Assembly (NCBI GenBank): GCA_022759365.1
Contig: JAEMPJ010000001.1
Coordinates: forward strand, 1-64,000
DNA: 64,000 bases
From: Thermogladius sp.
GTDB taxonomy: Archaea > Thermoproteota > Thermoprotei_A > Sulfolobales > Desulfurococcaceae
Direction: 5' to 3'
This document shows positions 34,120 through 43,797 of the stretch, piece after piece. How positions within the stretch are numbered: the first letter of the stretch is position 1; each line of letters starts with the position of its first letter. The position numbers were made by a program, and so were the translations under genes. Under the pieces are notes generated by a model, which was not told the DNA's origin, did not search any database, and saw nothing but the letters and a program-made list of their open reading frames with translations.

Positions 34120-34536
34120 TTAGCTACTGAGCCTTATCAGGATGCTCGCGGGGACGCCGTCACGTAGTACTACAGTGATTTTTGCCTCTATATCGAGGTT
34201 TGCAAGCGGCTCAAGGCTTTTCCTTATCGACTGCAGAACCTGGATGTTCTTGTTCAGCCTCTCAACCGCTTCTTCAATGACCTTACTTTCCTCTTCGGCG
34301 GAGGGGTCTATTATCAGCTTTGAGTCCTTCAAGTCTATCACTGTTGATTTCTTGGTCTCGCCTACCCCTAGTGTCTTCAAGAGGTCTTTCAACTTCTTCT
34401 CCTGCTCCGATCTAACCCTGACGTCTTCAAGTCTCCTTAAAAACTCCGCTAGTAGGGCTCTGTAACTGTTAACTTCCTCATCAATAAACTTCACTAACTC
34501 CCCTATGGATTTGAATTCTCTCACAACCATGGACAT
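34120..34536 (-). CDS. Hypothetical coiled-coil protein
   Basis: A 138-residue charged protein. Two long helical stretches (about 5-60 and 80-112) flank a short beta segment, STVIDLKDSKLIID; a final strand follows. No family is recognised. It lies between ppa and sucD on the same strand with gaps of about 50 bp on each side, and an A/T-rich AAACTATATTTC near 34547-34559 may hold its promoter. Confidence 0.6.
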   Translation of the reverse strand: MSMVVREFKSIGELVKFIDEEVNSYRALLAEFLRRLEDVRVRSEQEKKLKDLLKTLGVGETKKSTVIDLKDSKLIIDPSAEEESKVIEEAVERLNKNIQVLQSIRKSLEPLANLDIEAKITVVLRDGVPASILIRLSS

Positions 34537-34585
34537 GTGTACACCACTAAACTATATTTCTAGAGCCGAAAGTTAAAAATGTTGA

Positions 34586-35455
34586 TTAGACTCCTAAACC
34601 CTTCAGCAACGATGGTATATCGCTAACCTTCCTCGCGACCGGTATGCCGCTCTCCGTCAATGCCTTAACCTTTGATTCATAGTCACCTAGACCCATCGAG
34701 ATTATAGCTCCAGCGTGCCCCATCCTCTTCTCTCTGGGGGCCGATCTGCCGGCTATATAGGCTACGACGGGCTTCTTCTCGGCAAGACCAGAGTAGTATT
34801 TGGCGAACCTCTCCTCCAGGTCTCCACCTATCTCCCCCACCAACACTACATACCTTGTCTTCGGGTCTTCGAGGAACATATTGTATACTTCAATGAAGTC
34901 CAGCCCTGTCACGGGGTCACCCCCGATCCCGATTGCGACTGAGACGCCTAGCCCCGATCTACTTAACTGCCAGGCGACTTCATATGAGAGAGTGCCGCTC
35001 CTCGACATGACGGCCACTACACCCGGCTTATAGTAGTTTGCCGGCATTATGCCAAGCTTGGTTTCCCCTGGTACAATGAGGCCCGGGGTGTTGGGGCCCA
35101 CTATCGTCACGCCTTTCAACTTCGCGTAGTGGACAATCCTCAGCTCCTCTAATAGAGGAATGCCTTCGGTGACCACAACGATCAGCTTGATATCGTTCTC
35201 AACAGCCTCTAACACAGCATCATAGGCTGCTCTAGCTGGGACGAACACTACTGAAGCGTCCACTCCCCCGGTCTCCCTCAAAGCCTCTCTAACAGTGTTG
35301 AAGACCCTAACCCCGTGAACCGTGGAGCCGCCCTTGCCGGGCGTGACGCCGGCGACTATCCTCGTACCATACTCCAACATGAGCTTTGTGTGGAAGCTAC
35401 CCTCTTTCCCAGTTATCCCCTGGACGAGAACCCTCGTATTCTTCCCAGCTATCAA
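34586..35455 (-). CDS. sucD: Succinyl-CoA synthetase alpha subunit
   Basis: A 289-residue CoA-binding ligase subunit. The CoA-binding Rossmann segment [16 protein letters not shown] is at residues 11-26, and His247 in MGHAGAI is the residue phosphorylated in the reaction. With the beta subunit it interconverts succinyl-CoA and succinate with nucleotide triphosphate formation. It overlaps the end of sucC by 4 bp. Short-chain acyl-CoA use in peptide fermentation cannot be excluded. Confidence 0.94.
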   Translation of the reverse strand: MIAGKNTRVLVQGITGKEGSFHTKLMLEYGTRIVAGVTPGKGGSTVHGVRVFNTVREALRETGGVDASVVFVPARAAYDAVLEAVENDIKLIVVVTEGIPLLEELRIVHYAKLKGVTIVGPNTPGLIVPGETKLGIMPANYYKPGVVAVMSRSGTLSYEVAWQLSRSGLGVSVAIGIGGDPVTGLDFIEVYNMFLEDPKTRYVVLVGEIGGDLEERFAKYYSGLAEKKPVVAYIAGRSAPREKRMGHAGAIISMGLGDYESKVKALTESGIPVARKVSDIPSLLKGLGV

Positions 35456-36606
35456 ACCCCACCACCCCGTGAGATCTCAACTGCCCTGCGAACCGCTTCG
35501 TCCACATCCTCATAGACCAATAGCCCTGCCTCCCTAAGGATTCTAACACCCTCCTCCTGGTTTGTGCCCATAAGCCTAACGACCACAGGTTTCTTTGAAC
35601 CCGTCTCCTCGATCGCTTGCTTAACACCCAAGGCTACTTCATCACACCTGGTCATACCCCCGAAGATGTTAACCAGCACAACCCTTACGCGGGGGTTCTC
35701 GAGTAGGAGTCTAACAGCCTCCTTAACCCTGTCCCTCGAGGCCCCTCCGCCTGACCACACGTCGAGGAAGTTAGCCGGCTTCCCGCCATAGTACTCTATT
35801 AGATCCATTGTGGCCATAGTCAACCCGGCTCCGTTGCCTATCACCCCGATGTAGCCATCAAGGGACACGTAGGTGAAGCCTTTCTCCCTAGCACTCCTCT
35901 CCTCACTCGTCAACTCCCTGTATTTCAATTTTTCTAGATCAGGGTGCCTGAACAAGCTGTTGTCGTCGACCAGTATCTTAGCGTCGAGTGCTATGAGAGA
36001 GCCGGAGCAGTCTACCGCGAGTGGATTTATCTCGACGAGCTCGGCGTCGTAGTCCACCATAATCCTGTAGAGGCCGGCCAGGATCCTCTCAACCTCGCCC
36101 CAAGCCTCAGCCGGTAGACCTATGAAAGACGCTATAGTCCTCGCAATATAAGGCGAGAAGCCAATGTACGGGTTGGTGTTCAACTTAACTAATGACTCAG
36201 GGTTCTTCCTCGCTAACTCCTCGATTTCAACGCCCCCGATCTTCGACGCAATGTAGACCAGAGATCTAGACGCCCTGTCGACCGTGAGGGATAAATAGAG
36301 CTCGCGGGACACGCAGACCTTCTTCTCCACTAGGAGGAGTTCAACCCTGGAGCCCTTGATTTCCTTAGAGAGCATCTCGCCGGCGAGACGGTAGGCTTCA
36401 TCAGGGCTCTCAGCAAACTTCACACCACCCGCCAACCCTCTACCACCAACAGGCACCTGCGCTTTTATCACCGAAGAACCTAGCTTGGCGACTGCCTCCC
36501 TAGCCTCCTGGGGCGTTCTGCAAACCACGCCCTCGGGTGTTCTAATACCGTATCTTCTGAAGATCTCTTTAGCCTCATACTCTAGAAGCCTCATTCCACC
36601 GCGCAC
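35452..36606 (-). CDS. sucC: Succinyl-CoA synthetase beta subunit
   Basis: A 384-residue ATP-grasp protein with [16 protein letters not shown] near residues 44-59, [11 protein letters not shown] near 200-210 and [15 protein letters not shown] near 284-298, standard for SucC. It starts at about 36606 and is the first gene of sucCD. An A/T-rich element near 36635-36645 on the minus strand could be its promoter. It supplies the nucleotide-binding half of the enzyme. Confidence 0.94.
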   Translation of the reverse strand: MRGGMRLLEYEAKEIFRRYGIRTPEGVVCRTPQEAREAVAKLGSSVIKAQVPVGGRGLAGGVKFAESPDEAYRLAGEMLSKEIKGSRVELLLVEKKVCVSRELYLSLTVDRASRSLVYIASKIGGVEIEELARKNPESLVKLNTNPYIGFSPYIARTIASFIGLPAEAWGEVERILAGLYRIMVDYDAELVEINPLAVDCSGSLIALDAKILVDDNSLFRHPDLEKLKYRELTSEERSAREKGFTYVSLDGYIGVIGNGAGLTMATMDLIEYYGGKPANFLDVWSGGGASRDRVKEAVRLLLENPRVRVVLVNIFGGMTRCDEVALGVKQAIEETGSKKPVVVRLMGTNQEEGVRILREAGLLVYEDVDEAVRRAVEISRGGGV

Positions 36607-36652
36607 CCGTAGTGTTGGTGATAAGCTTACACGATAAAAAAGTATGTTTTAG

Positions 36653-37378
36653 TCAACACAATATTAATTCATACTTGTTCACTATTTTGTTTACAACAAT
36701 AGCCTTCGACTCGTCTCCAATAAACACCACCTTGCTGAACCTCCTCTTCAACTCGTCAGCTACCCCCTTAACCTTGAGCTCATACTCTTTGGGTATCCCC
36801 TTTGATCCCAGCAACCAGGTTAGAGATACCACTTCTACCTCCATAGAGCTGGGCTTGAACCCCTCTTTAATCCAGCTGGCAAGCTTCACTAAACAACCCG
36901 CGTCCCGCTCCACAGGCTCACTGAGAATCTTTATCACCGCGTCAACGAGCTCAGGGTCTTTAACCCAGTGATCGGACAACTCCGCAGTCAACATGTCTAG
37001 CTGAGAGGCGTGTTCAATGTACTTGTCCCGCAACTCCTCCGCTCCCTTGCTAATAGCATCCCTCAAGACTCTCATAGAGCTAGCCAGGTTGTTGATGCGG
37101 TCTACAATTGAAACCAGTCTGCATAAATCAATTAAATCGACCGTTTTCTCCAGCGAGCAAAACACTTTCAAGCACTTCACAGTATCCTCAAGAGTGTCGT
37201 CTATAACCACATACACGTGGCGGTTCACCCTCTGAAGCCTCCTTAACGATTCTTTCAACGCGTGGAGAAGCTTCTTCTCAGGGTCAACTAGAAAAAGAGG
37301 CAGAGTAGCTAGTGCTACACCCTCATCCCTGCTCAAAGCCTCTATGATCTCCTCAACACAAGGGTCTCTCCCGCTCAA
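36653..37378 (-). CDS. Hypothetical protein
   Basis: A 241-residue mostly helical protein that I cannot place. It overlaps the 3' end of the PfkB-kinase gene by 4 bp (ATGA-type) and so is translated together with it. This places it third in a unit with nucleoside phosphorylase and kinase, but a role in nucleoside metabolism is only contextual. Four cysteines are scattered without a metal-site spacing. Confidence 0.6.
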   Translation of the reverse strand: MSGRDPCVEEIIEALSRDEGVALATLPLFLVDPEKKLLHALKESLRRLQRVNRHVYVVIDDTLEDTVKCLKVFCSLEKTVDLIDLCRLVSIVDRINNLASSMRVLRDAISKGAEELRDKYIEHASQLDMLTAELSDHWVKDPELVDAVIKILSEPVERDAGCLVKLASWIKEGFKPSSMEVEVVSLTWLLGSKGIPKEYELKVKGVADELKRRFSKVVFIGDESKAIVVNKIVNKYELILC

Positions 37379-38346
37379 ATCAACTCTCCTAGCCTAGCCT
37401 CATCAAACTTGCCGAGATCCTCTACGTAGGTTTTCTCTAGCTGCTTATTAAACAAGTTTCTATCCCAGCACAGGATGCTCCCCTTACAGAAGGTCTTGAA
37501 AGTACCTGCCGCGAGACCGTGCAACAAGGCCTTCAACGGGTCGCGGCTGTCAAGGTAGGCGGCGTTGAAGAATGCGGCAAAGGCGTCACCTGCCCCTGTG
37601 GCATTCACTGGTTTCCTAACAGGGTCGGAGAACCCTCTCAAAGCCCTCCCACCACCCGTGAGAACTACAGCGCCCTCCCCGCCTTTCTTCACCACGACGA
37701 GGTCCGCACCTCTCTTCAAAATCTGTGCCAAACCTGCTGGTCTAAGCGTTCTCGCTTCAGGCTTATTCAAGTAGATTATATTGACATAGCGGGCTGCTTT
37801 GACCACGTTTTCAGGTTCCTCAAGTGCGTAGAGGCCTGGGTCGTAGGATAAGATCGTACCATACGTCTTAGCCACCACGCCTAACTCCTCCACAAGCCCG
37901 GGGGCGACGGAGGCCAGGTGTATAACGTTCGCGTCCTTAATCAACTGCCTCGGTATGTCTCCAAGCGTGAGAAACTCGTTAGCACCACGGTACTTGATCA
38001 TGGATCTCTCACCTCCACTGGAGACGAAAACCGCGACGACACCGGGTAGCTCGTCGACGAGCTTAATGTACCTCACGTCAACCCCTATGGCCTTAATCTC
38101 CTCGATGAGCTTCTGGGATAGTGCGTGAGTGGAGGTTGAAGCCACTAGATACGCGTAGTGCCCGTAGTAAGTTGCCGCCACAGCGTAGTTTAAAGCCGCC
38201 CCTCCAGGGCTTATATTGAACTCTCTCGCGTAGACAGACTCATCTTTTCCAGGCATTTTGTCGATGTAAAAAACCATGTCTACGTTGATATTCCCGACAC
38301 TAACGTGGACGGGTTTTTGGCTATTAAGCTCTCTTCCTCTTCTCAA
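37375..38346 (-). CDS. PfkB-family kinase (nucleoside or ribose-1-phosphate kinase-like)
   Basis: A 323-residue ribokinase-fold protein. The PfkB signatures are GGAALNYAVAATYYG (48-62) and NATGAGDAFAAFF (248-260), with D254 as catalytic base. Its 5' end overlaps the nucleoside phosphorylase gene by 23 bp. Known archaeal PfkB enzymes in this context include nucleoside kinases and ADP-dependent ribose-1-phosphate kinase; the neighbour that releases ribose-1-phosphate favours these over sugar kinases, but the exact substrate is not fixed by sequence. Confidence 0.82.
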   Translation of the reverse strand: MRRGRELNSQKPVHVSVGNINVDMVFYIDKMPGKDESVYAREFNISPGGAALNYAVAATYYGHYAYLVASTSTHALSQKLIEEIKAIGVDVRYIKLVDELPGVVAVFVSSGGERSMIKYRGANEFLTLGDIPRQLIKDANVIHLASVAPGLVEELGVVAKTYGTILSYDPGLYALEEPENVVKAARYVNIIYLNKPEARTLRPAGLAQILKRGADLVVVKKGGEGAVVLTGGGRALRGFSDPVRKPVNATGAGDAFAAFFNAAYLDSRDPLKALLHGLAAGTFKTFCKGSILCWDRNLFNKQLEKTYVEDLGKFDEARLGELI

Positions 38347-39190
38347 ACCACTCCCCGATCACGGATGGTGTAATACCCGGCCTACCCTTCTTCAATGCGG
38401 CGTCGTCCCATTCGCTTAGAATCTTAACCGCCTCGTTCGCAACCCTTATAGCGTCTTCCACCCCGGCATCAACCACGAACTCCTCTGTCTCCCTGTTCGC
38501 TATCGCCGCGCAGACGGCGCCAGCCCTCAGCCCGTAGATGTTAGCCAAGGTGAATATTGTAGCGGCCTCCATCTCGAAGTTCAGGACTCGGATAGACCTG
38601 AGAAACTCTATTAAACCCTTCTGGAAGGGGGGCAGATACCCCTTGAAACCGGGCCTCTCCTGCCCCACGTAGAAACTATCGCTACTAGCCGTTAACCCAA
38701 CGTGGTATCTCACACCTAGCTCCTCCGCGGCCTCGATTAAAGCCAATACGACATCATAGGAGGCTACAGCAGGGTACTCTGGTATAACATAGTGCCTGCT
38801 CGTCCCATCCATCCTCACAGCGCCGGTTGATATCACGAGGTCGCCTAATTTGATCTCCCTCGTCAAAGCCCCCGTAGTCCCGACTCTTATAAATGTGTCT
38901 GCACCAACCCTGGCTAGCTCCTCGACAGCTATTGCCGTAGCAGGCCCGCCGATCCCCGTGCTAGTGGCGCTTATGAAAACACCCTTGTAGTAGCCGCTGT
39001 ACGTAACGTACTCGCGGTGGGAGGCGACCTGCCAGCTTCTATCCCAGTACCTAGCTATCCGGGGCACTCTCTCAGGGTCGCCTGGAAGGAGGACATACCT
39101 GGAGACATCGCCTGGTTTAACAGCGAGGTGGTAGACCCTGCCTTCAGCGCTGACAGGCTGACTAGCCGACTTCAACTTCTCTTCAACCAA
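38324..39190 (-). CDS. Uridine phosphorylase-type nucleoside phosphorylase
   Basis: A 288-residue protein of the PNP/UDP family type I. LLPGDPERV near residues 33-41 binds phosphate, SSDSFYVGQER near 164-174 matches uridine phosphorylases, and NFEMEAATIFTLA near 199-211 binds ribose. The enzyme splits nucleosides to base and ribose-1-phosphate. It overlaps the phosphodiesterase gene upstream by 8 bp and the kinase gene downstream, forming a nucleoside catabolic unit. Confidence 0.9.
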   Translation of the reverse strand: MVEEKLKSASQPVSAEGRVYHLAVKPGDVSRYVLLPGDPERVPRIARYWDRSWQVASHREYVTYSGYYKGVFISATSTGIGGPATAIAVEELARVGADTFIRVGTTGALTREIKLGDLVISTGAVRMDGTSRHYVIPEYPAVASYDVVLALIEAAEELGVRYHVGLTASSDSFYVGQERPGFKGYLPPFQKGLIEFLRSIRVLNFEMEAATIFTLANIYGLRAGAVCAAIANRETEEFVVDAGVEDAIRVANEAVKILSEWDDAALKKGRPGITPSVIGEWFEKRKRA

Positions 39191-39719
39191 CTCGGCCGAC
39201 CTCTAATATGGAAACCTCGAGGGTGCTTAAATCCACTATAGCGAATGTGGCTTTATTAGTTAAATACCCGCAGGCCTCCCCGGGGTTTAGGATAAGCCTG
39301 CCGCCGGTTTTCTCGACCAACGGCCTATGGGTGTGGCCGAACATGACGGCATCTACATCCAGGCTCCTAGCAAGGTTTCTGGCAAGCGACTCGGTCTCAG
39401 AGACACTCCCATACCCGTGGAGGAGGGCAATCCGCCTACCCGATAATTCAATGGTCTTTACCCCACTATACAGCTCCCAACCAGCTTCGGCGAAAAGCTT
39501 GGTTAACTGGAGTATGTCGCCGTCGTTGTTGCCTAAAATGCCTATTACCCTAGCATTTTTTAATTCTTCGCGCATCAGCCTTACAGTAAAAGGTGATATA
39601 AAGTCGCCTAGATGTATGACAGTTTTTACGCCTAACTCATTGAATTCCCCGAGAATCTTCCTCAAGTTAGGCAAATTATCATGAGTATCGCTGAGAACCC
39701 CTATGATCAAACCGGGCAC
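39183..39719 (-). CDS. YfcE/MJ0936-type metallophosphoesterase
   Basis: A 178-residue calcineurin-like phosphodiesterase. Metal ligands are visible in GVLSDTHDN (8-16), HLGDFISP (36-43), ILGNNDGD (60-67), LLHGYG (98-103) and FGHTHRP (125-131). Such enzymes hydrolyse phosphodiester bonds of small molecules. It is the first gene of the unit that includes the nucleoside phosphorylase and the PfkB kinase. Confidence 0.92.
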   Translation of the reverse strand: MPGLIIGVLSDTHDNLPNLRKILGEFNELGVKTVIHLGDFISPFTVRLMREELKNARVIGILGNNDGDILQLTKLFAEAGWELYSGVKTIELSGRRIALLHGYGSVSETESLARNLARSLDVDAVMFGHTHRPLVEKTGGRLILNPGEACGYLTNKATFAIVDLSTLEVSILEVGRVG

Positions 39720-39749
39720 CAGGAAACCTCTTTGATTATAGGGGAAAAA

Positions 39750-40316
39750 TCACTCTATTTTGATGGAATACCCTTTCTTCTCGGACTTTGTCTTCTTGAG
39801 TTTAACTTCCAAGATGCCGTTCTTGTATGAGGCTTTCGCCGACTGAGGGTCAACTTCGGAGGGTAGTTCGACCTCTTTGTAGTACTTCCTATTAGTATCG
39901 CTTGCCTTGATGATAAGAGTCCTCTTGTCCTCCCCAACCTCAACGTTGATCTTCTCCTTGTCGACACCCGGCAGCTCACAGACAACGGTTATCTCTTCAT
40001 CACCCTCTATTACGTCTACAAGCGGTTCTCTCTCCTCTGTTATGACGGGTCTTCCTCTCACACGTCTAACGTTGCCGAATTCTTCGAAGACAGGCCTACC
40101 ATCTGGCCCAATCGTCAGCCTAAACCCGTATACGTATGGCCCGTAGACTTTAACTCCTCTTCTCTCAAGCTCCTTCTCGTCTATGGGCACCCTCTCGAAC
40201 TCCCTGAACATCCTCTCCATGTCCTCAAGCATATCGTTGATCATGTCCTCGATGTACCTAAACGGGTCTATGAAGGACCTCCGCCTCCTACGCCAGTAAT
40301 CCCACTCGTCGCTCAT
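39750..40316 (-). CDS. hsp20: Hsp20 small heat-shock protein
   Basis: An alpha-crystallin-domain protein of about 188 residues. The N-terminal Arg-rich and acidic region (DYWRRRRRSF) is followed by the crystallin domain (about 95-188) with NGILEVKLKK, and the C-terminal SIKIE gives the I-x-I motif for oligomer contacts. ATG 40316 is chosen over the GTG codon at 40328, since GGTGGT precedes it and the A-box GGTATAAAGG (minus strand, 40351-40360) predicts a start near 40330. It is a chaperone and is likely heat induced. Confidence 0.92.
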   Translation of the reverse strand: MSDEWDYWRRRRRSFIDPFRYIEDMINDMLEDMERMFREFERVPIDEKELERRGVKVYGPYVYGFRLTIGPDGRPVFEEFGNVRRVRGRPVITEEREPLVDVIEGDEEITVVCELPGVDKEKINVEVGEDKRTLIIKASDTNRKYYKEVELPSEVDPQSAKASYKNGILEVKLKKTKSEKKGYSIKIE

Positions 40317-40327
40317 GTCTACCACCA

Positions 40328-40389
40328 CTATATAGATATGATGCTAGAGACCTTTATACCTAAGCATGGTTGAACGAATATATTATAAG
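40328..40389. promoter_or_regulatory. Back-to-back promoters of hsp20 and the YjbQ gene
   Basis: The minus-strand A-box GGTATAAAGG (40351-40360) serves hsp20 and the plus-strand A-box ATATTATAAG (40379-40388) serves the YjbQ gene, about 26 nt before its predicted start near 40410. The 60-bp region is thus shared. This arrangement shows that the YjbQ frame upstream of 40410 is not translated. Confidence 0.5.
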
Positions 40390-40422
40390 CGTGGACACCA
40401 ATATGGCTTGAAGGGGGTTGCT

Positions 40423-40839
40423 TTGAAGATCCTTACGAGGGAACTGAAGATTTCTACGTCAAGTAGGTTTCAGCTAATCGATATCACTGAGAGCGTTGAA
40501 AAAATTGTGGAAGAGAGCGGCGTTCGGAACGGCCTTGTCCTCGTTTTCGCCCCTCACGCCACAGCGTCGATCGTTTTAAACGAGCATGAGAGCGGGTTAA
40601 TGGAGGATATGATACAGAAGCTCGTCGAATTCACAGAGCCCGGTAGCAGTAAGTGGAGGCATAATGCTATAGACGATAACGCCCACGCCCACCTAGGCTC
40701 AGCGTTCTTCGGTCAGGAGAGAGTGCTACCGGTTGTAGACGGTAGGGTTGTCAGAGGGACATGGCAGAACATATTCCTGGTGGAGATGGATGGCCCACGT
40801 AGGAGTAGAAGCGTTATCGTGACTGTTATGGGTGAGTAA
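40423..40839 (+). CDS. YjbQ/UPF0047 family protein
   Basis: A protein of 138 residues starting [22 protein letters not shown], as YjbQ proteins do. [17 protein letters not shown] and the His-rich [16 protein letters not shown] are the family signature, and [13 protein letters not shown] ends it. Members show weak thiamine-phosphate synthase activity; the true role is not settled. TTG 40423 is chosen because AAGGGGG precedes it and the promoter lies downstream of the longer frame's ATG at 40366. The stop overlaps the pncB start by 1 bp. Confidence 0.87.
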   Translation: MKILTRELKISTSSRFQLIDITESVEKIVEESGVRNGLVLVFAPHATASIVLNEHESGLMEDMIQKLVEFTEPGSSKWRHNAIDDNAHAHLGSAFFGQERVLPVVDGRVVRGTWQNIFLVEMDGPRRSRSVIVTVMGE

Positions 40840-42020
40840 TGTTGAGGCTGTACGTGGCGTCCCCAGAGGAGATTTCAGCGGGGGAGATCACAGATATATA
40901 CTTTGTTAGGAGCAAGCAGATACTTGAAGCCAAAAAGCTAGAGAAGAAGGTCAGGGTAGAGCTCCACGTTGTTAAACTACCTAGAGGCTACGAGTGGGCG
41001 GTGTTTACAGGGCTTGAAGAGGCCCTCTGGCTCCTCAAGGACAAGCCTGTGACAGTCTACAGCCTGCCTGAGGGCACTCTCTTCAAAGCAGGCGAGCCCC
41101 TGATGATTATTGAAGGCTACCTCCACGATCTAATCTTGTACGAGACGGCTCTACTCGGTATCCTAAGACACTACACCAGCATATCGAGCAAGGCGGCTAG
41201 GCTGAAAAGGCTGGCCATGGACAAGACCCTCCTATTCTTCGGCCTGAGGGCAGCCCACCCAGCTATCGCGCCAATGATGGATAGAGCCGCATACATAGGG
41301 GGCTTCGATGCGGTGTCGGGGGCTATGAGCAAGAAATACCTCGGGGTCGAGCCCCAGGGGACGATGCCCCACGCCCTCATTATAGCATTCGGCGACCAGA
41401 AAGCCGCCTGGAGAGCCTTCGATGAAGTAGTGGATAGTAGAGTACCCAGGATCATGCTTGTAGACACATTCTACGATGAGAGAATGGAGGCTCTCGAGGC
41501 AGCTAAACTACTGGGGGAGAGGTTATCGGGTGTTAGGCTTGATACGCCGAGCTCGAGGAGAGGCAACATGAGGGCTATTGTAGAGGAGGTTAGGTGGACG
41601 CTCGACATACACGGCTTCAAACACGTTAAGATAGTTGTAAGCGGCGGCATAGATGAGAAGGAGATCGTGGCTTTAAGAGACATAGTGGATGCTTTCGGCA
41701 TAGGAACCAGCGTCGCTTCACCTCCAAACGTAGATATCAGCGCCGATATTGTCGAGGTTTACGAGGGCGGTTCGTGGAGGCCGGTGGCTAAGAGAGGGAA
41801 GTTCCCGGGGGCTAAACAGCTGTACAGGAAGAGGCCTGGGTTGAACGATGTTGTAACGTTATTTGAGTCTAGCGACAAGCCTGAAGGCTACACGCCGATG
41901 CTCAAGAAGTATATTGAGAACGGTAGGCTCCTCGTAGAGAAACTCCCGTCGCCGCAGGAGATCAGGGCTTACGTGCTCGAGCAATTGAAAGAAGTGCCGG
42001 AGCCCTCTATCAATCCATAG
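40839..42020 (+). CDS. pncB: Nicotinate phosphoribosyltransferase
   Basis: A 393-residue type II phosphoribosyltransferase. The N-terminal ITDIYFVRS and later [26 protein letters not shown] region, with HAL(I)[15 protein letters not shown] and [13 protein letters not shown], are typical of archaeal NAPRTase. It makes nicotinate mononucleotide from nicotinate and PRPP. With nicotinamidase and NadM this gives most of a Preiss-Handler route; the amidating step (NadE) is not in view. It is cotranscribed with the YjbQ gene. Confidence 0.92.
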   Translation: MLRLYVASPEEISAGEITDIYFVRSKQILEAKKLEKKVRVELHVVKLPRGYEWAVFTGLEEALWLLKDKPVTVYSLPEGTLFKAGEPLMIIEGYLHDLILYETALLGILRHYTSISSKAARLKRLAMDKTLLFFGLRAAHPAIAPMMDRAAYIGGFDAVSGAMSKKYLGVEPQGTMPHALIIAFGDQKAAWRAFDEVVDSRVPRIMLVDTFYDERMEALEAAKLLGERLSGVRLDTPSSRRGNMRAIVEEVRWTLDIHGFKHVKIVVSGGIDEKEIVALRDIVDAFGIGTSVASPPNVDISADIVEVYEGGSWRPVAKRGKFPGAKQLYRKRPGLNDVVTLFESSDKPEGYTPMLKKYIENGRLLVEKLPSPQEIRAYVLEQLKEVPEPSINP

Positions 42021-42114
42021 TCTACAGCTTGTTTTGCTTCCACGTCTGTAAAAGAGGCGGTCTTTTCCCTTTCCTGAAGGGCTATGGCTTTCAGTTGTAG
42101 GAGCCTGGAAGCGA

Positions 42115-42804
42115 TTACTTCACATCTCTCAGAATGAACCGGATTACCTCGCTGAGATTCCTAAATTCCATGAAGAGGCCGGACGGCGTCTTCCACGGGA
42201 AGTCCCAGAGCGAGGAGAAGGATATCTTGAAGAGCTCAACGCTAGGCGGGAGCCTCTTACTCATAACGTACAGGTTCTGGGCCTTATCGTCAACGTAGAC
42301 TATCCTCGTGGGCCGGTGCTTTTCAATTAAGAGTTGGATAGCATCATGCCTTGTCGGGGCGTCTTCTCCTACGACGATTATTTCGTCGAAGAACCCTGCT
42401 AGCCCGTCGTATTCTAATCTCTCTCTTTTCAAACCGTATATATCGTCCCTGTAGCCTACATGTGCTATCAACATATTTTTACTCCTGGCTAGTTTAAGGG
42501 CCTCGACCACGCCTGGTAAAACCACTGTCTCCTCTATCCTTCTCTCCCAGTATCTGGTTATCAGCTCGTCGAACTTCTCCTCTGTTAAACCCGGGATGAA
42601 TTTAAACCACCAGTCTTCTCTCATCAAGCCTATGCCTTCACTCAAATACTCCATGTAAAGCAGGAAGTCGGCTTCCTCTTTCGAGACACCCATCAACTCC
42701 CTTAGATCTCTCCTGTAGAAGTCCGCTATACCCCTGTAACTGTCGACCAACACACCGTCATAGTCTAAAGCCAGAATGATAATCCCTGAGTTCATGGCGG
42801 TCAC
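42115..42804 (-). CDS. HAD-superfamily hydrolase
   Basis: A 229-residue HAD hydrolase with motif I LDYDGVLVDS (13-22; D14 nucleophile and D16 acid/base). LIAHVGYRDD-like and YVDDKAQNL segments (about 193-201) supply motifs II to IV. Substrates are small phosphorylated metabolites, not predictable here. It is divergent from the nucleotidyltransferase gene by 2 bp between starts. The 94-nt gap downstream shows nothing I recognise. Confidence 0.82.
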   Translation of the reverse strand: MTAMNSGIIILALDYDGVLVDSYRGIADFYRRDLRELMGVSKEEADFLLYMEYLSEGIGLMREDWWFKFIPGLTEEKFDELITRYWERRIEETVVLPGVVEALKLARSKNMLIAHVGYRDDIYGLKRERLEYDGLAGFFDEIIVVGEDAPTRHDAIQLLIEKHRPTRIVYVDDKAQNLYVMSKRLPPSVELFKISFSSLWDFPWKTPSGLFMEFRNLSEVIRFILRDVK

Positions 42805-42806
42805 GC

Positions 42807-43796
42807 TTGCTTCACACCATCGTATTAGACCATTATTATTTAAGGCTTAGAAACGGTTGCTACGCAGTTGTAGTGGGAAACTACCATGAGTACCACATGA
42901 TTTTATCATACATTAAGTATTGTCCATCGAGAACACCCTCTGTTTGGAGGGATCGTAGTGGTTTCCTAGAGAGGGTTGTCTCCAAATACGATGCGAGCGA
43001 GGTCAGGAAGACCTCTCTAAAGCAGGCGTATATTCCTTTCTACGATTCGAATATACCTTACGTCGCATCCAGCGATGTAGTTGAGATCTACAACCCTGTT
43101 AAGAGAGCCGGGGAGATCATCATGAGGGTTAATGATGAGCTGGAGGCTACCGCACTGGGTATGATAGGCACCCTACTGGAAGCAGTAAAGCCCCTCACTA
43201 TTGGTGTCACGGGCTCACTCCTACCCTCAATCCACAACCCGAAGGTCAGCGATATCGACTTGATACTTTACGGGTGGGACAGCTCCCCCTCTGCTATAGA
43301 GTTCGTCTCGGAGAACAAAGACTTGTTCCCCGGTTTCACGGGGGGAAGGCTTGAGGCTTGGGCTGAAGCAAACGCCTCGGCGACAGGTTTGACTAGACGG
43401 GAAGTTATGAAGTTCTACAGGACGTACCGTAGAGGCGTCTACTCGGGGAGGGAGTATTCAATAATGTATAGCTCGGGCCTCCCCAGCAGTTTACTTAACA
43501 AGCCCTACTACAAAACCCTCGGCGTGTCAACCATTCAAACAGAGTTCGAGGGGGGTGTCCACGCGTTAGACTACCCGGCTAGGGGATTGGTCTCGGGTTG
43601 GAGGCTCCTGGAAGGGGTTCAACCCCCAATGGATATATGCGAGGTACTCTCCTTTGAAGCCCTCTACATCCCGTTGTTCTATGAAGGGGGCAGAGCGATT
43701 GTAAAAGGGTTGCTACAATGTAGCGTTGCAGAGGGGTGTTGCAGAATATTGGTAGGAGGGTACGAGTACAAGGGTTTCGCTAAATGGGCTGAGTGA
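42807..43796 (+). CDS. Predicted nucleotidyltransferase
   Basis: A 329-residue archaeal protein with a nucleotidyltransferase core: GVTGSLLPSIHNPKVSDIDL near residues 133-152 contains the GS...DxD pattern of the superfamily (G-S followed by D-I-D). It resembles a conserved archaeal group (COG1665) of unknown substrate. The next gene starts 1 bp after its stop; the two likely act together. Confidence 0.7.
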   Translation: MLHTIVLDHYYLRLRNGCYAVVVGNYHEYHMILSYIKYCPSRTPSVWRDRSGFLERVVSKYDASEVRKTSLKQAYIPFYDSNIPYVASSDVVEIYNPVKRAGEIIMRVNDELEATALGMIGTLLEAVKPLTIGVTGSLLPSIHNPKVSDIDLILYGWDSSPSAIEFVSENKDLFPGFTGGRLEAWAEANASATGLTRREVMKFYRTYRRGVYSGREYSIMYSSGLPSSLLNKPYYKTLGVSTIQTEFEGGVHALDYPARGLVSGWRLLEGVQPPMDICEVLSFEALYIPLFYEGGRAIVKGLLQCSVAEGCCRILVGGYEYKGFAKWAE

Positions 43797-43797
43797 A

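Noticed and set aside
42021-42114. Possible RNA gene in the gap after pncB
   Set aside because: No box motifs, promoter or stable hairpin could be recognised.
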